Part shown: in pieces, positions 7,516 through 15,766 of the stretch
Layout of the letters: each line of letters opens with the position of its first letter
How positions within the stretch are numbered: position 1 is the stretch's first letter
Origin: Armatimonadota bacterium
GTDB taxonomy: Bacteria; Armatimonadota; Fimbriimonadia; Fimbriimonadales; Fimbriimonadaceae
DNA length: 64,000 nt
Reading direction: 5' to 3'
Assembly: GCA_037138755.1 (NCBI GenBank)
Contig: JBAXHT010000001.1
Location: 1,645,805-1,709,804, forward strand
The notes under the pieces: generated by a model
The model's input: the letters and a program-made list of their open reading frames with translations, nothing else
Told to the model about the DNA's origin: nothing
The model's database searches: none
Program-made: the position numbers and the translations under genes

Positions 7516-9660
7516 CTATCGACTGAACCAACTCTCAGGCACTGGTTGCCGTTTCAAACCGTTCCCCTCCACTTCGAGCCGCCGCGAAGATGCCCCACCT
7601 GCCTCAAAGTAGCGCAGGTCAAATTCATAAATCCCATCCGCGACCTCGATTCCAACCGACTTGGTCGATTCGGCATGGCCCAAGTCGTGGTTGATGACCT
7701 TGATCCCGTTCAGACGCAAGACGGCCCCATCGTCTGAGGTCAGGAAAAGTTTGAACTTGCGACCTGGGAATCGAATCCGACCGGTGAATCGCAAGCCGTA
7801 GTTGTTGGCTCGAGGACGGGCGACCAGGCTAATCTGCGAAGCAACCCCCGAGCCCTTCGGCGAGAGCTCGTCGAAGTCAGAGCACGACTTAAACGTTCCT
7901 TCCCAGAAAGACACATTCAAGCCAGGCTGACCGACGCCAGAGGGCAATGGGTTCACTCGATCCGAGCGGTAAAGCTCGGCAATGTCGCCAAGCGAACCAT
8001 CCCGACGCTTGTGGGCCAGATACAGACCCTTGTTGGCCGGAATCTCTTGGGTTACCAGTTGTGCCCACTGAGCAGCCGGAGCCTGGGGATCGGTTTGAAC
8101 AAAGACTGGACGACTGAACTGTAAACCAGAGTACACCACGGGTGTCTTGCTGAAAATGAACGAAGTCTCGACCGCAGGCTCTTCTAGGTAGTAGTTGATA
8201 CCCATCTGTTCAAGCATCGGATAAGAAGCGTCAACACGCTTCGAGAACGCTGCATAGTCTTTGGGGGCGGAAGACCACAGAACTTCAGACATTGCCAGCA
8301 TGCGTGGCCAGACCATAAGGTCATAGCGGCGGATATCAGGGATCCACTCTGTCCAAACGTTGGCCTGACCACCGAGAATCTTTTCAGACTCCTTCGGCGT
8401 TAGACCGGCAGGCACCGGGTCCCAGCTGTATACATGCTCGGTTGAAGTCGAAGCGTAAGCAAAATCGAAGTAGCAGTGAGATGTTGGAGTCATCACCACT
8501 TCATGCCCCGACTTAGCGGCCGCCACGCCACCTTCGATTCCTCGCCAGGACATCACCGTTGCATTCGGAGCCAAGCCGCCCTCCAAAATCTCGTCCCATC
8601 CGATCATGCTCCGACCGTTGGAGTTGATGATCTTTTCGATGCGTCGAATGAAGTAGCTCTGAAGCCCGTTCTCATCCTTAAGCATTTCCTCCCTAATTCG
8701 AGCCTGGCAGTCCGGGCACTCTCGCCACCATTTCTTATCAACCTCGTCACCGCCGATATGAATCCATTGCGAAGGGAACATCTCGAAGACTTCGTTGAGA
8801 ACATCCTCAAGGAACTGAAAAGTTTGATCCTTCCCCGCGCAGTAAACATTGGTCGTCCACGTGTTGTCGGGATACTTCTTGGCGTCCCGACAGCCAAGGG
8901 AAGGGAAGGCGTGAATGCTAGGAAGCGTGTGTCCCGGCATCTCAATCTCCGGGACAACCGTGATGCCCCGTTCGGTGGCGTAGGCAACTACCTCGCGAAT
9001 ATCTTGCTTCGTGTAGAACCCACCGTAGGCTTTTGTGTCGCCGGTCAAGTTGATCTTTGAATAGCTCCAGGGTTCTTCCTTACGGTAGGCACCCTTCTTG
9101 GTGAGTTCTGGATACCGGTCCAGCGCGATTCGCCAACCTCCATCGTCCACCAAATGCCAGTGAAACCGGTTGAGTTTGTACCTCGCCATCTGGTCGAGGC
9201 TCCGCTTAACTTCGGCAACGGTGAAGAAGTGCCTCGAAACATCAAGATGCCAACCCCTCCAACTGAACCGTGGTTTGTCCTCGATGCGGTAGCCAAGAAT
9301 CTTGTTCTGGGTCGTGAGTTGCCGCAGAGTTTCGACCGCATAGAGGGCCCCTGTAGGATCGCCATAGGCAATATCGACTCGATTCTTCGCGACGTTGAGA
9401 ACGTACTGTTCCGGCTTGAAGGATGGTTCGCGACGAAAGTTAACTTGGTTGACGGCGCGAGTTGGCGCAGCACTGAGAGTGAACGCTGGAAAAATACCTT
9501 TGAGTTCGGAGGTGGCAAAAAGTGTCGCGTCGGCATTGATTCGCGTGTCAGCTTTGACTTCAAACGGCTCGACCGAAATGACCTTTTGACTCTGGGGTAA
9601 AGGAATCAAAGGAGGAACTTCGGGGGCAAAAGCAGCCACGGCAAAAGCGACGCCAAACAT
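7516..9660 (-). CDS. Beta-N-acetylhexosaminidase, GH20, with C-terminal PA14-like domain
   Basis: This is a 714-residue secreted enzyme that would remove terminal GlcNAc/GalNAc from glycans or chitin oligomers. The short hydrophobic start (MFGVAFAVAAFA) acts as a minimal signal peptide; an in-frame stop 12 bases upstream rules out an earlier start. A GH20b domain (about 15-140) precedes the TIM barrel (FSWRGWHLDVSRHFF, FHWHLVDDGGWRI). The catalytic Asp-Glu pair is in WIHIGGDEV. From about residue 560 the sequence (FWEGTFKSCSDFDEL, FTGRIRFPGRKFKLFLTSDDGAVLRLNG) matches a PA14 carbohydrate-binding domain. It diverges from an NHS-type transporter that may import the released sugar derivative; this coupling is inference. 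Confidence 0.93.
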   Translation of the reverse strand: MFGVAFAVAAFAPEVPPLIPLPQSQKVISVEPFEVKADTRINADATLFATSELKGIFPAFTLSAAPTRAVNQVNFRREPSFKPEQYVLNVAKNRVDIAYGDPTGALYAVETLRQLTTQNKILGYRIEDKPRFSWRGWHLDVSRHFFTVAEVKRSLDQMARYKLNRFHWHLVDDGGWRIALDRYPELTKKGAYRKEEPWSYSKINLTGDTKAYGGFYTKQDIREVVAYATERGITVVPEIEMPGHTLPSIHAFPSLGCRDAKKYPDNTWTTNVYCAGKDQTFQFLEDVLNEVFEMFPSQWIHIGGDEVDKKWWRECPDCQARIREEMLKDENGLQSYFIRRIEKIINSNGRSMIGWDEILEGGLAPNATVMSWRGIEGGVAAAKSGHEVVMTPTSHCYFDFAYASTSTEHVYSWDPVPAGLTPKESEKILGGQANVWTEWIPDIRRYDLMVWPRMLAMSEVLWSSAPKDYAAFSKRVDASYPMLEQMGINYYLEEPAVETSFIFSKTPVVYSGLQFSRPVFVQTDPQAPAAQWAQLVTQEIPANKGLYLAHKRRDGSLGDIAELYRSDRVNPLPSGVGQPGLNVSFWEGTFKSCSDFDELSPKGSGVASQISLVARPRANNYGLRFTGRIRFPGRKFKLFLTSDDGAVLRLNGIKVINHDLGHAESTKSVGIEVADGIYEFDLRYFEAGGASSRRLEVEGNGLKRQPVPESWFSR

Positions 9661-9689
9661 TGACTGATTTTATGTCTAAAATGAACGCA
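9661..9689. promoter_or_regulatory. Bidirectional promoter with two leaderless-type -10 boxes
   Basis: On the minus strand TAAAAT (9672-9667) lies exactly 6 nt before the GH20 ATG. On the plus strand TAAAAT (9677-9682) lies 7 nt before the MFS ATG at 9690. Both spacings put the transcription start on or next to the start codon. The divergent genes therefore have essentially no 5' UTR. Confidence 0.55.
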
Positions 9690-10994
9690 ATGTCGCGCTT
9701 TCTCCGCCTGTTCCTGCTCATGTTTTTGGAATACGCGATCTGCGGAGCGTACGCACCGACGGTGGCGGTTTACTTCCAAAACGGGGGTCAGGGAGGCATG
9801 AATGCCACGGGGCTCCAGATTGGCGCGCTCTTCATGCTGATGCCGCTGGCAACGATCTTTATGCCTCCGATCTTCGGCTCCATGGCAGATCGGTACGTCC
9901 GGACTGACCGGCTGCTTGGACTCCTTCATTTGCTGTCCGGACTGACGCTCTACGCCGCCGCAAAGCAAACTCGGTTTGAACTGGCGGTTGTCTGCCTCGG
10001 TCTCCATGCGCTGCTATACGCTCCCACGGTAGCGCTGGCTAACTCTCTCGTTTTCGCCCACGTGGACGATCACCACCGGCAATTCACTCCGATCCGAATT
10101 GCTGGAACAATCGGTTGGATGTCTGCAGGACTCGGACTCTCACTTTGGCGCCTAAAGTTCAACGCCCCCGTTGGCGATCTCTTTCTTTTAGGAGCCGCGC
10201 TAAGCGTACTCCTAGGAGCCTTTTCGCTTTTGCTGCCTGCAACCCCGCCGACCAGAGCATCGAGTAGTCGCTTCGCGTTCGGGAAAGCCGTTACTCTGCT
10301 CAAGAACCCAAGCTTTATGGCGCTAGTTGTCGTGGGAACGGTGGCCTCAGCGATGTGGGACTTCTACTACCAATTCGCAGGAGGTTTCCTGAGTTCGCCA
10401 ACGACCCAAGCCCTGAAGGCAGCTCTGCCAGAAAGCTATTTCAATCCTGGTGCGGCTGGCCTTGGAATTCCTCTTAGCAAGCTTTCGGCTTTCATGACGA
10501 TCGCCCAAGTCGGCGAGCTTTTGATGATGCTGTGGTTGCCATGGTTGATCCGAAAGTTAGGCATCAAGTGGGTGCTCGCGCTCGGCCTCGCGGCGTGGCC
10601 GATCCGGTACGCCCTATTCGTCTTCTTTCCCTCATCGAGTCCTGCGCTGATCGGGCTGTTTATCCATGGCTTTTGTATCCCATGCTTCCTGATCGCAGGA
10701 TTCATGTACACGGAGCAGGTCGCTCCTCCCGACATAAGAGCCTCGGCTCAGTCGCTGTTTTTGGTTTTAACTCAGGGAGTTGGCAGAGTCATAGGCGCGT
10801 TGATGGCCGGGTATTCGCAGCAAGTGAATACGACCAACTTGCCTTCGAAGATATCGGTGCCGGGTTCAACCGACATCAGCAAACTGGTCGACTGGCAAGC
10901 AATGTTTATCGTCCCGTTAGGAGTTGGGTTGGCTTGCGCTCTAGTGTTTCCTTTTGTCTTCAAAGTAAACAATAAAAACGAACTTGCGTCTTAG
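9690..10994 (+). CDS. MFS transporter, nucleoside:H+ symporter (NupG/XapB) type
   Basis: This is a membrane protein of about 434 residues with 12 predicted helices. The opening FLRLFLLMFLEYAICGAYAP, the GLQIGALFMLMPLATIF segment, SMADRY between helices 2 and 3, and the block RQFTPIRIAGTIGWM resemble the NHS family of nucleoside-proton symporters, where 'IR..GTIGWI' is conserved. ATG 9690 is preferred over the upstream ATG 9672, ATG 9681 and TTG 9660, because family members start just before the first helix and because a -10-like TAAAAT lies 7 nt upstream. Related proteins in carbohydrate-degrading bacteria may carry sugars, so the substrate is uncertain. No Shine-Dalgarno sequence is seen. 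Confidence 0.8.
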   Translation: MSRFLRLFLLMFLEYAICGAYAPTVAVYFQNGGQGGMNATGLQIGALFMLMPLATIFMPPIFGSMADRYVRTDRLLGLLHLLSGLTLYAAAKQTRFELAVVCLGLHALLYAPTVALANSLVFAHVDDHHRQFTPIRIAGTIGWMSAGLGLSLWRLKFNAPVGDLFLLGAALSVLLGAFSLLLPATPPTRASSSRFAFGKAVTLLKNPSFMALVVVGTVASAMWDFYYQFAGGFLSSPTTQALKAALPESYFNPGAAGLGIPLSKLSAFMTIAQVGELLMMLWLPWLIRKLGIKWVLALGLAAWPIRYALFVFFPSSSPALIGLFIHGFCIPCFLIAGFMYTEQVAPPDIRASAQSLFLVLTQGVGRVIGALMAGYSQQVNTTNLPSKISVPGSTDISKLVDWQAMFIVPLGVGLACALVFPFVFKVNNKNELAS

Positions 10995-11023
10995 GTGGTA
11001 ACGTCCTAGAATAGAGAGACTTC

Positions 11024-13192
11024 ATGCCTTTCCTACTGGCTCCCTTCGTTCTTCCGCAATCGCAGCTCATCTCGTTTGAGGTGCCAGCAACTCGGCTTGA
11101 GAACCTTGCGCCACTGCTGAGCAAGGCGATTGGCGAACCGATCGTCATTGGGACGCCACTACTCAACGACACCCTCACGATCTCCGTTAGGGACGTCACC
11201 AAGGCGGAGCTGATGAAGAAGATCGCGCAGGTTGCAAACGCAACTTGGTCGAAGAAGGAGTCGTTCCTGCTCTTTGAACAATCGTCGGATCAGATCCGTG
11301 CCGAACAGGCATATGCCCAAACCGAGAAGCTTCGGCGAGTGACAACGGGGATCGAAAATGCCAAGAAGCGCGTTGCCAAGATGATTTCGTTTGATGAAAA
11401 CGAAGCGAAAGCGATTAAGCGTGAAATCGACGCGATAGCGCAGACAAAGCCACGGGGCGGTGAGGGCGAATATGACGAGCAGTATTACGGACGCATCAAC
11501 CGACTAGATGCCCGCGGTCCTTATTCACGCTTCGTAAAGCGGCTGGTGACCCGGTTGAACCCCCAAATGGCGATGCTGGTTTCCAAGAACAATCGCCGAG
11601 TCGTGTTCTCGAATAATCCGACAGGTCAGCAGCAACGTCTGAACATCAAGCTGGATGACATCTGGGCGCAGTTGGTCAATGAGCAGGCGGTTTGGTCCGA
11701 TGTCACCAAGGGGGCGCCAATCAGATCGAGTCGTGATACAGAATACATTTCGTACGGATTTTCAAGGCTTGCCAGCACCGTGAGTCAGGCGAACCCCAGG
11801 ATTCCTACAATTCAGATCAAGTTTGCGACCGACTCCCTGGAGCAATCCCTCAACGCTCAGATCAGCATCTTCGATGACAAAGGGCGGCAGATCACAAGCG
11901 ACTATCAATCGCTCGATGGCGAACCCGAGCAGGATTCTGAGGAAGCCGTCAAGGCATCCGAAGACGCCAGGAAAAAACCGAAAGACAAGATCGTCCTCAG
12001 TCCTGAGGCCGAGGAGTACCGGAAGTTCATGTTTGAGCGACGAGGAGGTAAGCGGGGTCCCATTCCGAAGACACTTCTAGAGAAACTCCTCAACCCCGAG
12101 AAGTTTGAAGCGAACGGTCAGTACCAACTCGAGAATTTTCGGAGCTTCGCCGGGACGAAGAATCTGATCGTCTACAACTTGGGAAGTTACGGTGACTACA
12201 TGGAGCAAGTTGACTTCCTGAGAAACCCTTACTATCGAAGGGTTCTGGAAATCGAAGAAAGTGAGAAGTGGTTCACTTTGAACCTCAAGGATCGACTGGC
12301 CACACGGACAATGATGATTGATCCCAAGCTGATCGGACCGATGATCCGGCTAGCCGTAACCCGAGACTGTGGAACAATTGAGGAGCAGGCTGACTTCGCC
12401 GCAAAGATGCCGGACAATGAGTCGATGGGATGGATGCTCCAAGAGCGAATCAACCGAGTTCGTCCCTACGATCTCCCAATTTACAATGACCGCGCTGGAC
12501 TCCGGCTTTTTGCGTTCGCAGATCCGAAACTGAAGAAACTGATCTTTAGTGGGAAGAGCGTTCCGCTCGACCAGTTTGATGCTCGCTTCCAGCGAGAGAT
12601 GTTTAAGTCAGTTTTCTGGGCTGATTGGTCGAACTGGAACTTTGATTACTCTGCGTTCCAAAAGCCAGATGGTAGCTATAATTCGGAGTTCAACGAACTC
12701 CAGAATCAAGTCTGGGGCGGAATTCTTCAGGAGCCTACCAACATGTGTCCGGATGGATTGACCGGAAAGATGATGGTCAAAGGGACGGAAAGCAATTCCG
12801 AGGTATTGCTGGCCGATCCCGAAGCAAATTCTTCCTTTCAGCAGGTCCGGCAGCTGGATCCAAACTACTTGGGTCAGCTCCTGTTCCAGCAGAAGAATCC
12901 GACGAAGTACCCGTGGGCTAACCAGCCGTACGATAGGTTCGACAAGAATTCCCTTCGACTGGTATCACAGAGGTCAATTAGCCTTGAGCTAACAGTTCGA
13001 AAAGGCATCTCGAAGTCGTTCAGCCTCAACGAGATGCACGTAGCCGATCAGAAAATCTACACCCTCGATACACTGCCTGAGGGAGTGAAGAAGAAAGTCG
13101 AGGAAGGATACAAACAGGCCGAAGAGAACGATAAGCACTACGGCAGCAATCCTTACGGACGAGGCTCTGGCCCTCCGCCTCCTCCGCTTTAG
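11024..13192 (+). CDS. Large secreted protein of unknown function with an N-terminal STN-like segment
   Basis: This 722-residue protein is not recognised as a whole. After a short hydrophobic start (MPFLLAPFVLPQS), residues 15-80 (ISFEVPATRLENLAPLLSKA... DTLTISVRDVTKAELMKKIAQVANATW) look like the STN/secretin-TonB short domain that occurs in secretins and TonB receptors. The rest is charged, with no clear transmembrane or barrel pattern. It has an acidic, Pro/Glu-rich stretch near 300-330 and a Pro-rich tail (GSGPPPPPL). It may be a periplasmic assembly or scoring protein. TAGAAT (11012-11017) and AGAGAG precede the start. It converges with metG, overlapping by 4 bases. Confidence 0.7.
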   Translation: MPFLLAPFVLPQSQLISFEVPATRLENLAPLLSKAIGEPIVIGTPLLNDTLTISVRDVTKAELMKKIAQVANATWSKKESFLLFEQSSDQIRAEQAYAQTEKLRRVTTGIENAKKRVAKMISFDENEAKAIKREIDAIAQTKPRGGEGEYDEQYYGRINRLDARGPYSRFVKRLVTRLNPQMAMLVSKNNRRVVFSNNPTGQQQRLNIKLDDIWAQLVNEQAVWSDVTKGAPIRSSRDTEYISYGFSRLASTVSQANPRIPTIQIKFATDSLEQSLNAQISIFDDKGRQITSDYQSLDGEPEQDSEEAVKASEDARKKPKDKIVLSPEAEEYRKFMFERRGGKRGPIPKTLLEKLLNPEKFEANGQYQLENFRSFAGTKNLIVYNLGSYGDYMEQVDFLRNPYYRRVLEIEESEKWFTLNLKDRLATRTMMIDPKLIGPMIRLAVTRDCGTIEEQADFAAKMPDNESMGWMLQERINRVRPYDLPIYNDRAGLRLFAFADPKLKKLIFSGKSVPLDQFDARFQREMFKSVFWADWSNWNFDYSAFQKPDGSYNSEFNELQNQVWGGILQEPTNMCPDGLTGKMMVKGTESNSEVLLADPEANSSFQQVRQLDPNYLGQLLFQQKNPTKYPWANQPYDRFDKNSLRLVSQRSISLELTVRKGISKSFSLNEMHVADQKIYTLDTLPEGVKKKVEEGYKQAEENDKHYGSNPYGRGSGPPPPPL

Positions 13193-15123
13193 CGGACCTG
13201 CGTGCCTTCAGGGGCGTCTCGGTCAGGTTGTAGGAGGATGGCTCCGCCGTTCTCGTCCGTTGCCGCAAGGAGCATGCCTTGGCTTTCGGTACCGCGTAGC
13301 TTGGCTGGTTTGAGGTTATACACAACCACGACCTGCCGCCCGATCAAGTCTTCTGGCGAGTAGTTCGCTCGGATGCCAGCAACGATCTGGCGCTTCTCTT
13401 CTCCTATGTGAACCTGGAGTTTGAGCAGTTTGTCGCTACCCTCTAGCGTCTCGGCCTCGAAAACCCTTCCGACCCGGAGTTGGACTTTGGCGAAGTCGTC
13501 GATCGTGATGATTCCAGTTGATTCTTCGGTTGGCTTCTTGGTTTCTTCCATCTTGGGTTTCTCGGGTTTGGCTGGCTTTTCGGGTGCAGGAATATTGGAG
13601 AGGTCGATGCGAGGAAAAATCGGTTGTGGTTCATTCAGAACTGTTCCGGCGGGGAGCGATTCTGGTGAGCCGATCAGCGACCAAGCCGTCGATGGCGCGA
13701 CGCCTAGTTGTCTTGCTACTTCGTTGCAGACTGTCGGCATAAATGGCTGGAGCATTCCTTCTGCGGCTCGGACACAAAGGATCATCGACCTCAGAACTGA
13801 TGCAAGGGCCGGATCGCCCGCTTTGGCCAGAGCCCATGGGGCGCGGGTGTCGACATACTTGTTGACGAACCGAATCACATCGATTCCCGCTGTGGCAGCG
13901 CGCTCAAGTCTGAACCCGTCCATTGCGGATTCGTATGCCGCTTTGCACTTGCCAATCGCTTCAAGCACCTCGAGTTCCACTGGGGCATCCGGAACGATTC
14001 CCCCGACAAACTTGTGTGCCATTGCGAGCGATCTGTTTAAGGCGTTGCCCAGATCGTTAGCCAAATCGCTATTGTATCGCTTGTGATAATCGTCGTAAGT
14101 AAACGTCGAGTCATTCTCGTAGCCCATCGTTGCCGTGATGTAGTAGCGAACGACATCCACCGAAACCTCGGGAGAACAACCGGCCAGTTCGGTGGTATAG
14201 GAGGCCAGGCTCAGAGGTTCGACGACGTTCCCCTTTGACTTGGAAATCTTTTCATCCCCAAGCAGGATCCATGCATGGGCAATCACATGCTTCGGAAGAG
14301 GCAAATCGGCACCCAAGAGCATTGCAGGCCAGAGCGTTGCATGGAATCTGGTGAGAATGTCCTTCCCGAGCCACTGCGCTAGCGCTGGCCACTTATCTTC
14401 CCAGCCCTGATTCGGCCAGCCGGTGGCGGTGATATAGTTGATCAGTGCGTCGAACCAGACATAAATGACTTGCGACTCATCGCCCGGAACTGGGATTCCC
14501 CAACCGTTGTTCTTTCGCGAAACGCACTGGTCCATGAGTCCAGATTTGATAAAGCTAACGACCTCGTTCTTACGCGTTTCAGGAATGATAAAGTCTGGAT
14601 TCGCTTCGATGTGTGCGAGCAGACGGTCGCCAAATGCCGAGAGCTTGAAGAAGTAGTTCTCCTCGCTAACCCACCGAACTTCGTTCCCGTCCGGGCTCTT
14701 GCCGTCCACCAGGTCGGCTTCCTTGAAGTAGGTCTCTGTAGAAACGTCATACCAACCCTCGTAGGTCGCGGTGTAGATATAGCCGTTTTCTTGGAGCTTG
14801 GCAAAGAGCGCTTGCGATGCCGCTCGGTGCTCGGGAAGGGAAGTCCGGACGAACTTGTCGAACTTCATTCCCATGCCATCAAAAATCTCAATGAACCGCT
14901 GGGCAATCTCCGCCGTAAACTCGTGCGGATCGCGACCCTGCGCCTCTGCCGCTTCCTTTATCTTCAGCCCGTTCTCGTCCGTCCCCGCGACCGAAAAAAC
15001 ATCGAGCCCTCGCATCCGCAGGTAGCGAGCCGTAACATCCCCCGACAGAGTGGTAAGTATATTCCCGATATGCGGAGTGCTATTCACATACGGAATAGCC
15101 GTCACGATGGTGGTCTTCGGCAT
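13189..15123 (-). CDS. metG: Methionyl-tRNA synthetase lacking the zinc ligands
   Basis: This is a 644-residue class I synthetase that charges tRNA-Met. The HIGH motif reads HIGN (residue 18), the KMSKS loop reads KISKSKGN, and the C-terminal 110 residues form an EMAP/Trbp111-type tRNA-binding domain (IDDFAKVQLRVGRVFEAE...). A Pro/Lys/Glu-rich linker (about 505-535) joins the parts. In the connective-peptide knuckle, where single-knuckle MetRS such as Thermus has YCVSC...CPIH, this protein reads YDVST...SPDG. All four zinc ligands are therefore replaced (D126, T129, S143, G146), while the flanking EENYFFKLS is conserved. TAAACT lies 8 nt before the ATG. Confidence 0.96.
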   Translation of the reverse strand: MPKTTIVTAIPYVNSTPHIGNILTTLSGDVTARYLRMRGLDVFSVAGTDENGLKIKEAAEAQGRDPHEFTAEIAQRFIEIFDGMGMKFDKFVRTSLPEHRAASQALFAKLQENGYIYTATYEGWYDVSTETYFKEADLVDGKSPDGNEVRWVSEENYFFKLSAFGDRLLAHIEANPDFIIPETRKNEVVSFIKSGLMDQCVSRKNNGWGIPVPGDESQVIYVWFDALINYITATGWPNQGWEDKWPALAQWLGKDILTRFHATLWPAMLLGADLPLPKHVIAHAWILLGDEKISKSKGNVVEPLSLASYTTELAGCSPEVSVDVVRYYITATMGYENDSTFTYDDYHKRYNSDLANDLGNALNRSLAMAHKFVGGIVPDAPVELEVLEAIGKCKAAYESAMDGFRLERAATAGIDVIRFVNKYVDTRAPWALAKAGDPALASVLRSMILCVRAAEGMLQPFMPTVCNEVARQLGVAPSTAWSLIGSPESLPAGTVLNEPQPIFPRIDLSNIPAPEKPAKPEKPKMEETKKPTEESTGIITIDDFAKVQLRVGRVFEAETLEGSDKLLKLQVHIGEEKRQIVAGIRANYSPEDLIGRQVVVVYNLKPAKLRGTESQGMLLAATDENGGAILLQPDRDAPEGTQVR

Positions 15124-15149
15124 GAACCCCTAGTTTACCGGGCAGATTC

Positions 15150-15470
15150 TTAGCTTACGAAGTATGCCTTTCCAGGCTCCACCTTCAGCAGCAACGCAAG
15201 GAGCTCGGGAACTTGCTTCACAAGTTGGGGGACTGTGGGTGGAATTGGAGCCATAACGATCACTGCGATGTTTCTAGTTGAAAGATTCTGTTGATGAGGA
15301 ATCCCCTTGTCGATGGTCAACAGCACCTGAAAACCATGCTGTTCTGCAGCTTCTAGAAGTTCGCCATCGACAAGTAGATTCCAACCCATGTCTTTTGAGC
15401 GCACGCACTCGTGACCAAAGACGTACCTCGAAACGCCATTAGGGAAACATTGGTCAAGCAGGATTCGCAT
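15150..15470 (-). CDS. DUF5615 PIN-like protein (putative toxin partner)
   Basis: This is a 106-residue protein starting MRILLDQCFP. An acidic residue in the first strand and a second in LLTIDKGIPHQQ match the DUF5615 family, a PIN-like nuclease fold usually encoded next to DUF433. The ATG at 15470 shares one base with the DUF433 stop (TGATG), so translation is coupled. An upstream in-frame start (15515) would add 15 residues inside the partner gene and is not used by the family. Predicted activity is metal-dependent RNA cleavage; this comes from the fold and has not been demonstrated. A second pair lies near 32.3 kb. Confidence 0.82.
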   Translation of the reverse strand: MRILLDQCFPNGVSRYVFGHECVRSKDMGWNLLVDGELLEAAEQHGFQVLLTIDKGIPHQQNLSTRNIAVIVMAPIPPTVPQLVKQVPELLALLLKVEPGKAYFVS

Positions 15471-15709
15471 CAGCTCGCGATGCCAAGTCTGTCTCGCCCT
15501 TGGCGAGCGAGCCAAGAGTAAACGCGCTTAACAGTCTCTCGCGAGAGATCTGGATATGCATCTAAGAACTCTTCGACAGAGTCGCCTTCGTGAATGTAGT
15601 CAAGCAGTATCCAAACGGGAATCCGCGTGTCGACAAAGCGAATCGCCCCCGAGACGTACTCAGGATCGGCTGTCAAGATATCTTGCAACTCTTCGGGGAT
15701 CGTATTCAT
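15470..15709 (-). CDS. DUF433 protein (putative antitoxin)
   Basis: This is a 79-residue protein with the DUF433 signature: DPEYVSGAIRFVDTRIPVWILLDYI (the usual form is 'gG.p.i.gTRipv..i'), then a helix-turn-helix with GDSVEEFLDAYPDLSRETVKRVYSWLA. DUF433 proteins are paired with DUF5615 proteins in putative type II toxin-antitoxin modules. DUF433 would bind DNA or the partner. A -10-like TATCAT (15721-15716) is exactly 6 nt before the ATG, suggesting leaderless expression. Confidence 0.85.
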   Translation of the reverse strand: MNTIPEELQDILTADPEYVSGAIRFVDTRIPVWILLDYIHEGDSVEEFLDAYPDLSRETVKRVYSWLARQGRDRLGIAS

Positions 15710-15715
15710 ACCTCA

Positions 15716-15721
15716 ATGATA
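15716..15721 (-). promoter_or_regulatory. Leaderless-type -10 box, first DUF433 gene
   Basis: On the minus strand TATCAT is followed by TGAGGT and then the ATG at 15709. The spacing is 6 nt. Confidence 0.55.
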
Positions 15722-15766
15722 CGCCAAACCTGCCCCGCCTCAACCCCGGTAAACTGATAGGTTCAA

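Noticed and set aside
15471-15515. 15-residue extension of the first DUF5615 protein
   Set aside because: Family members begin at MRILLDQ; the TGATG junction supports the later start.
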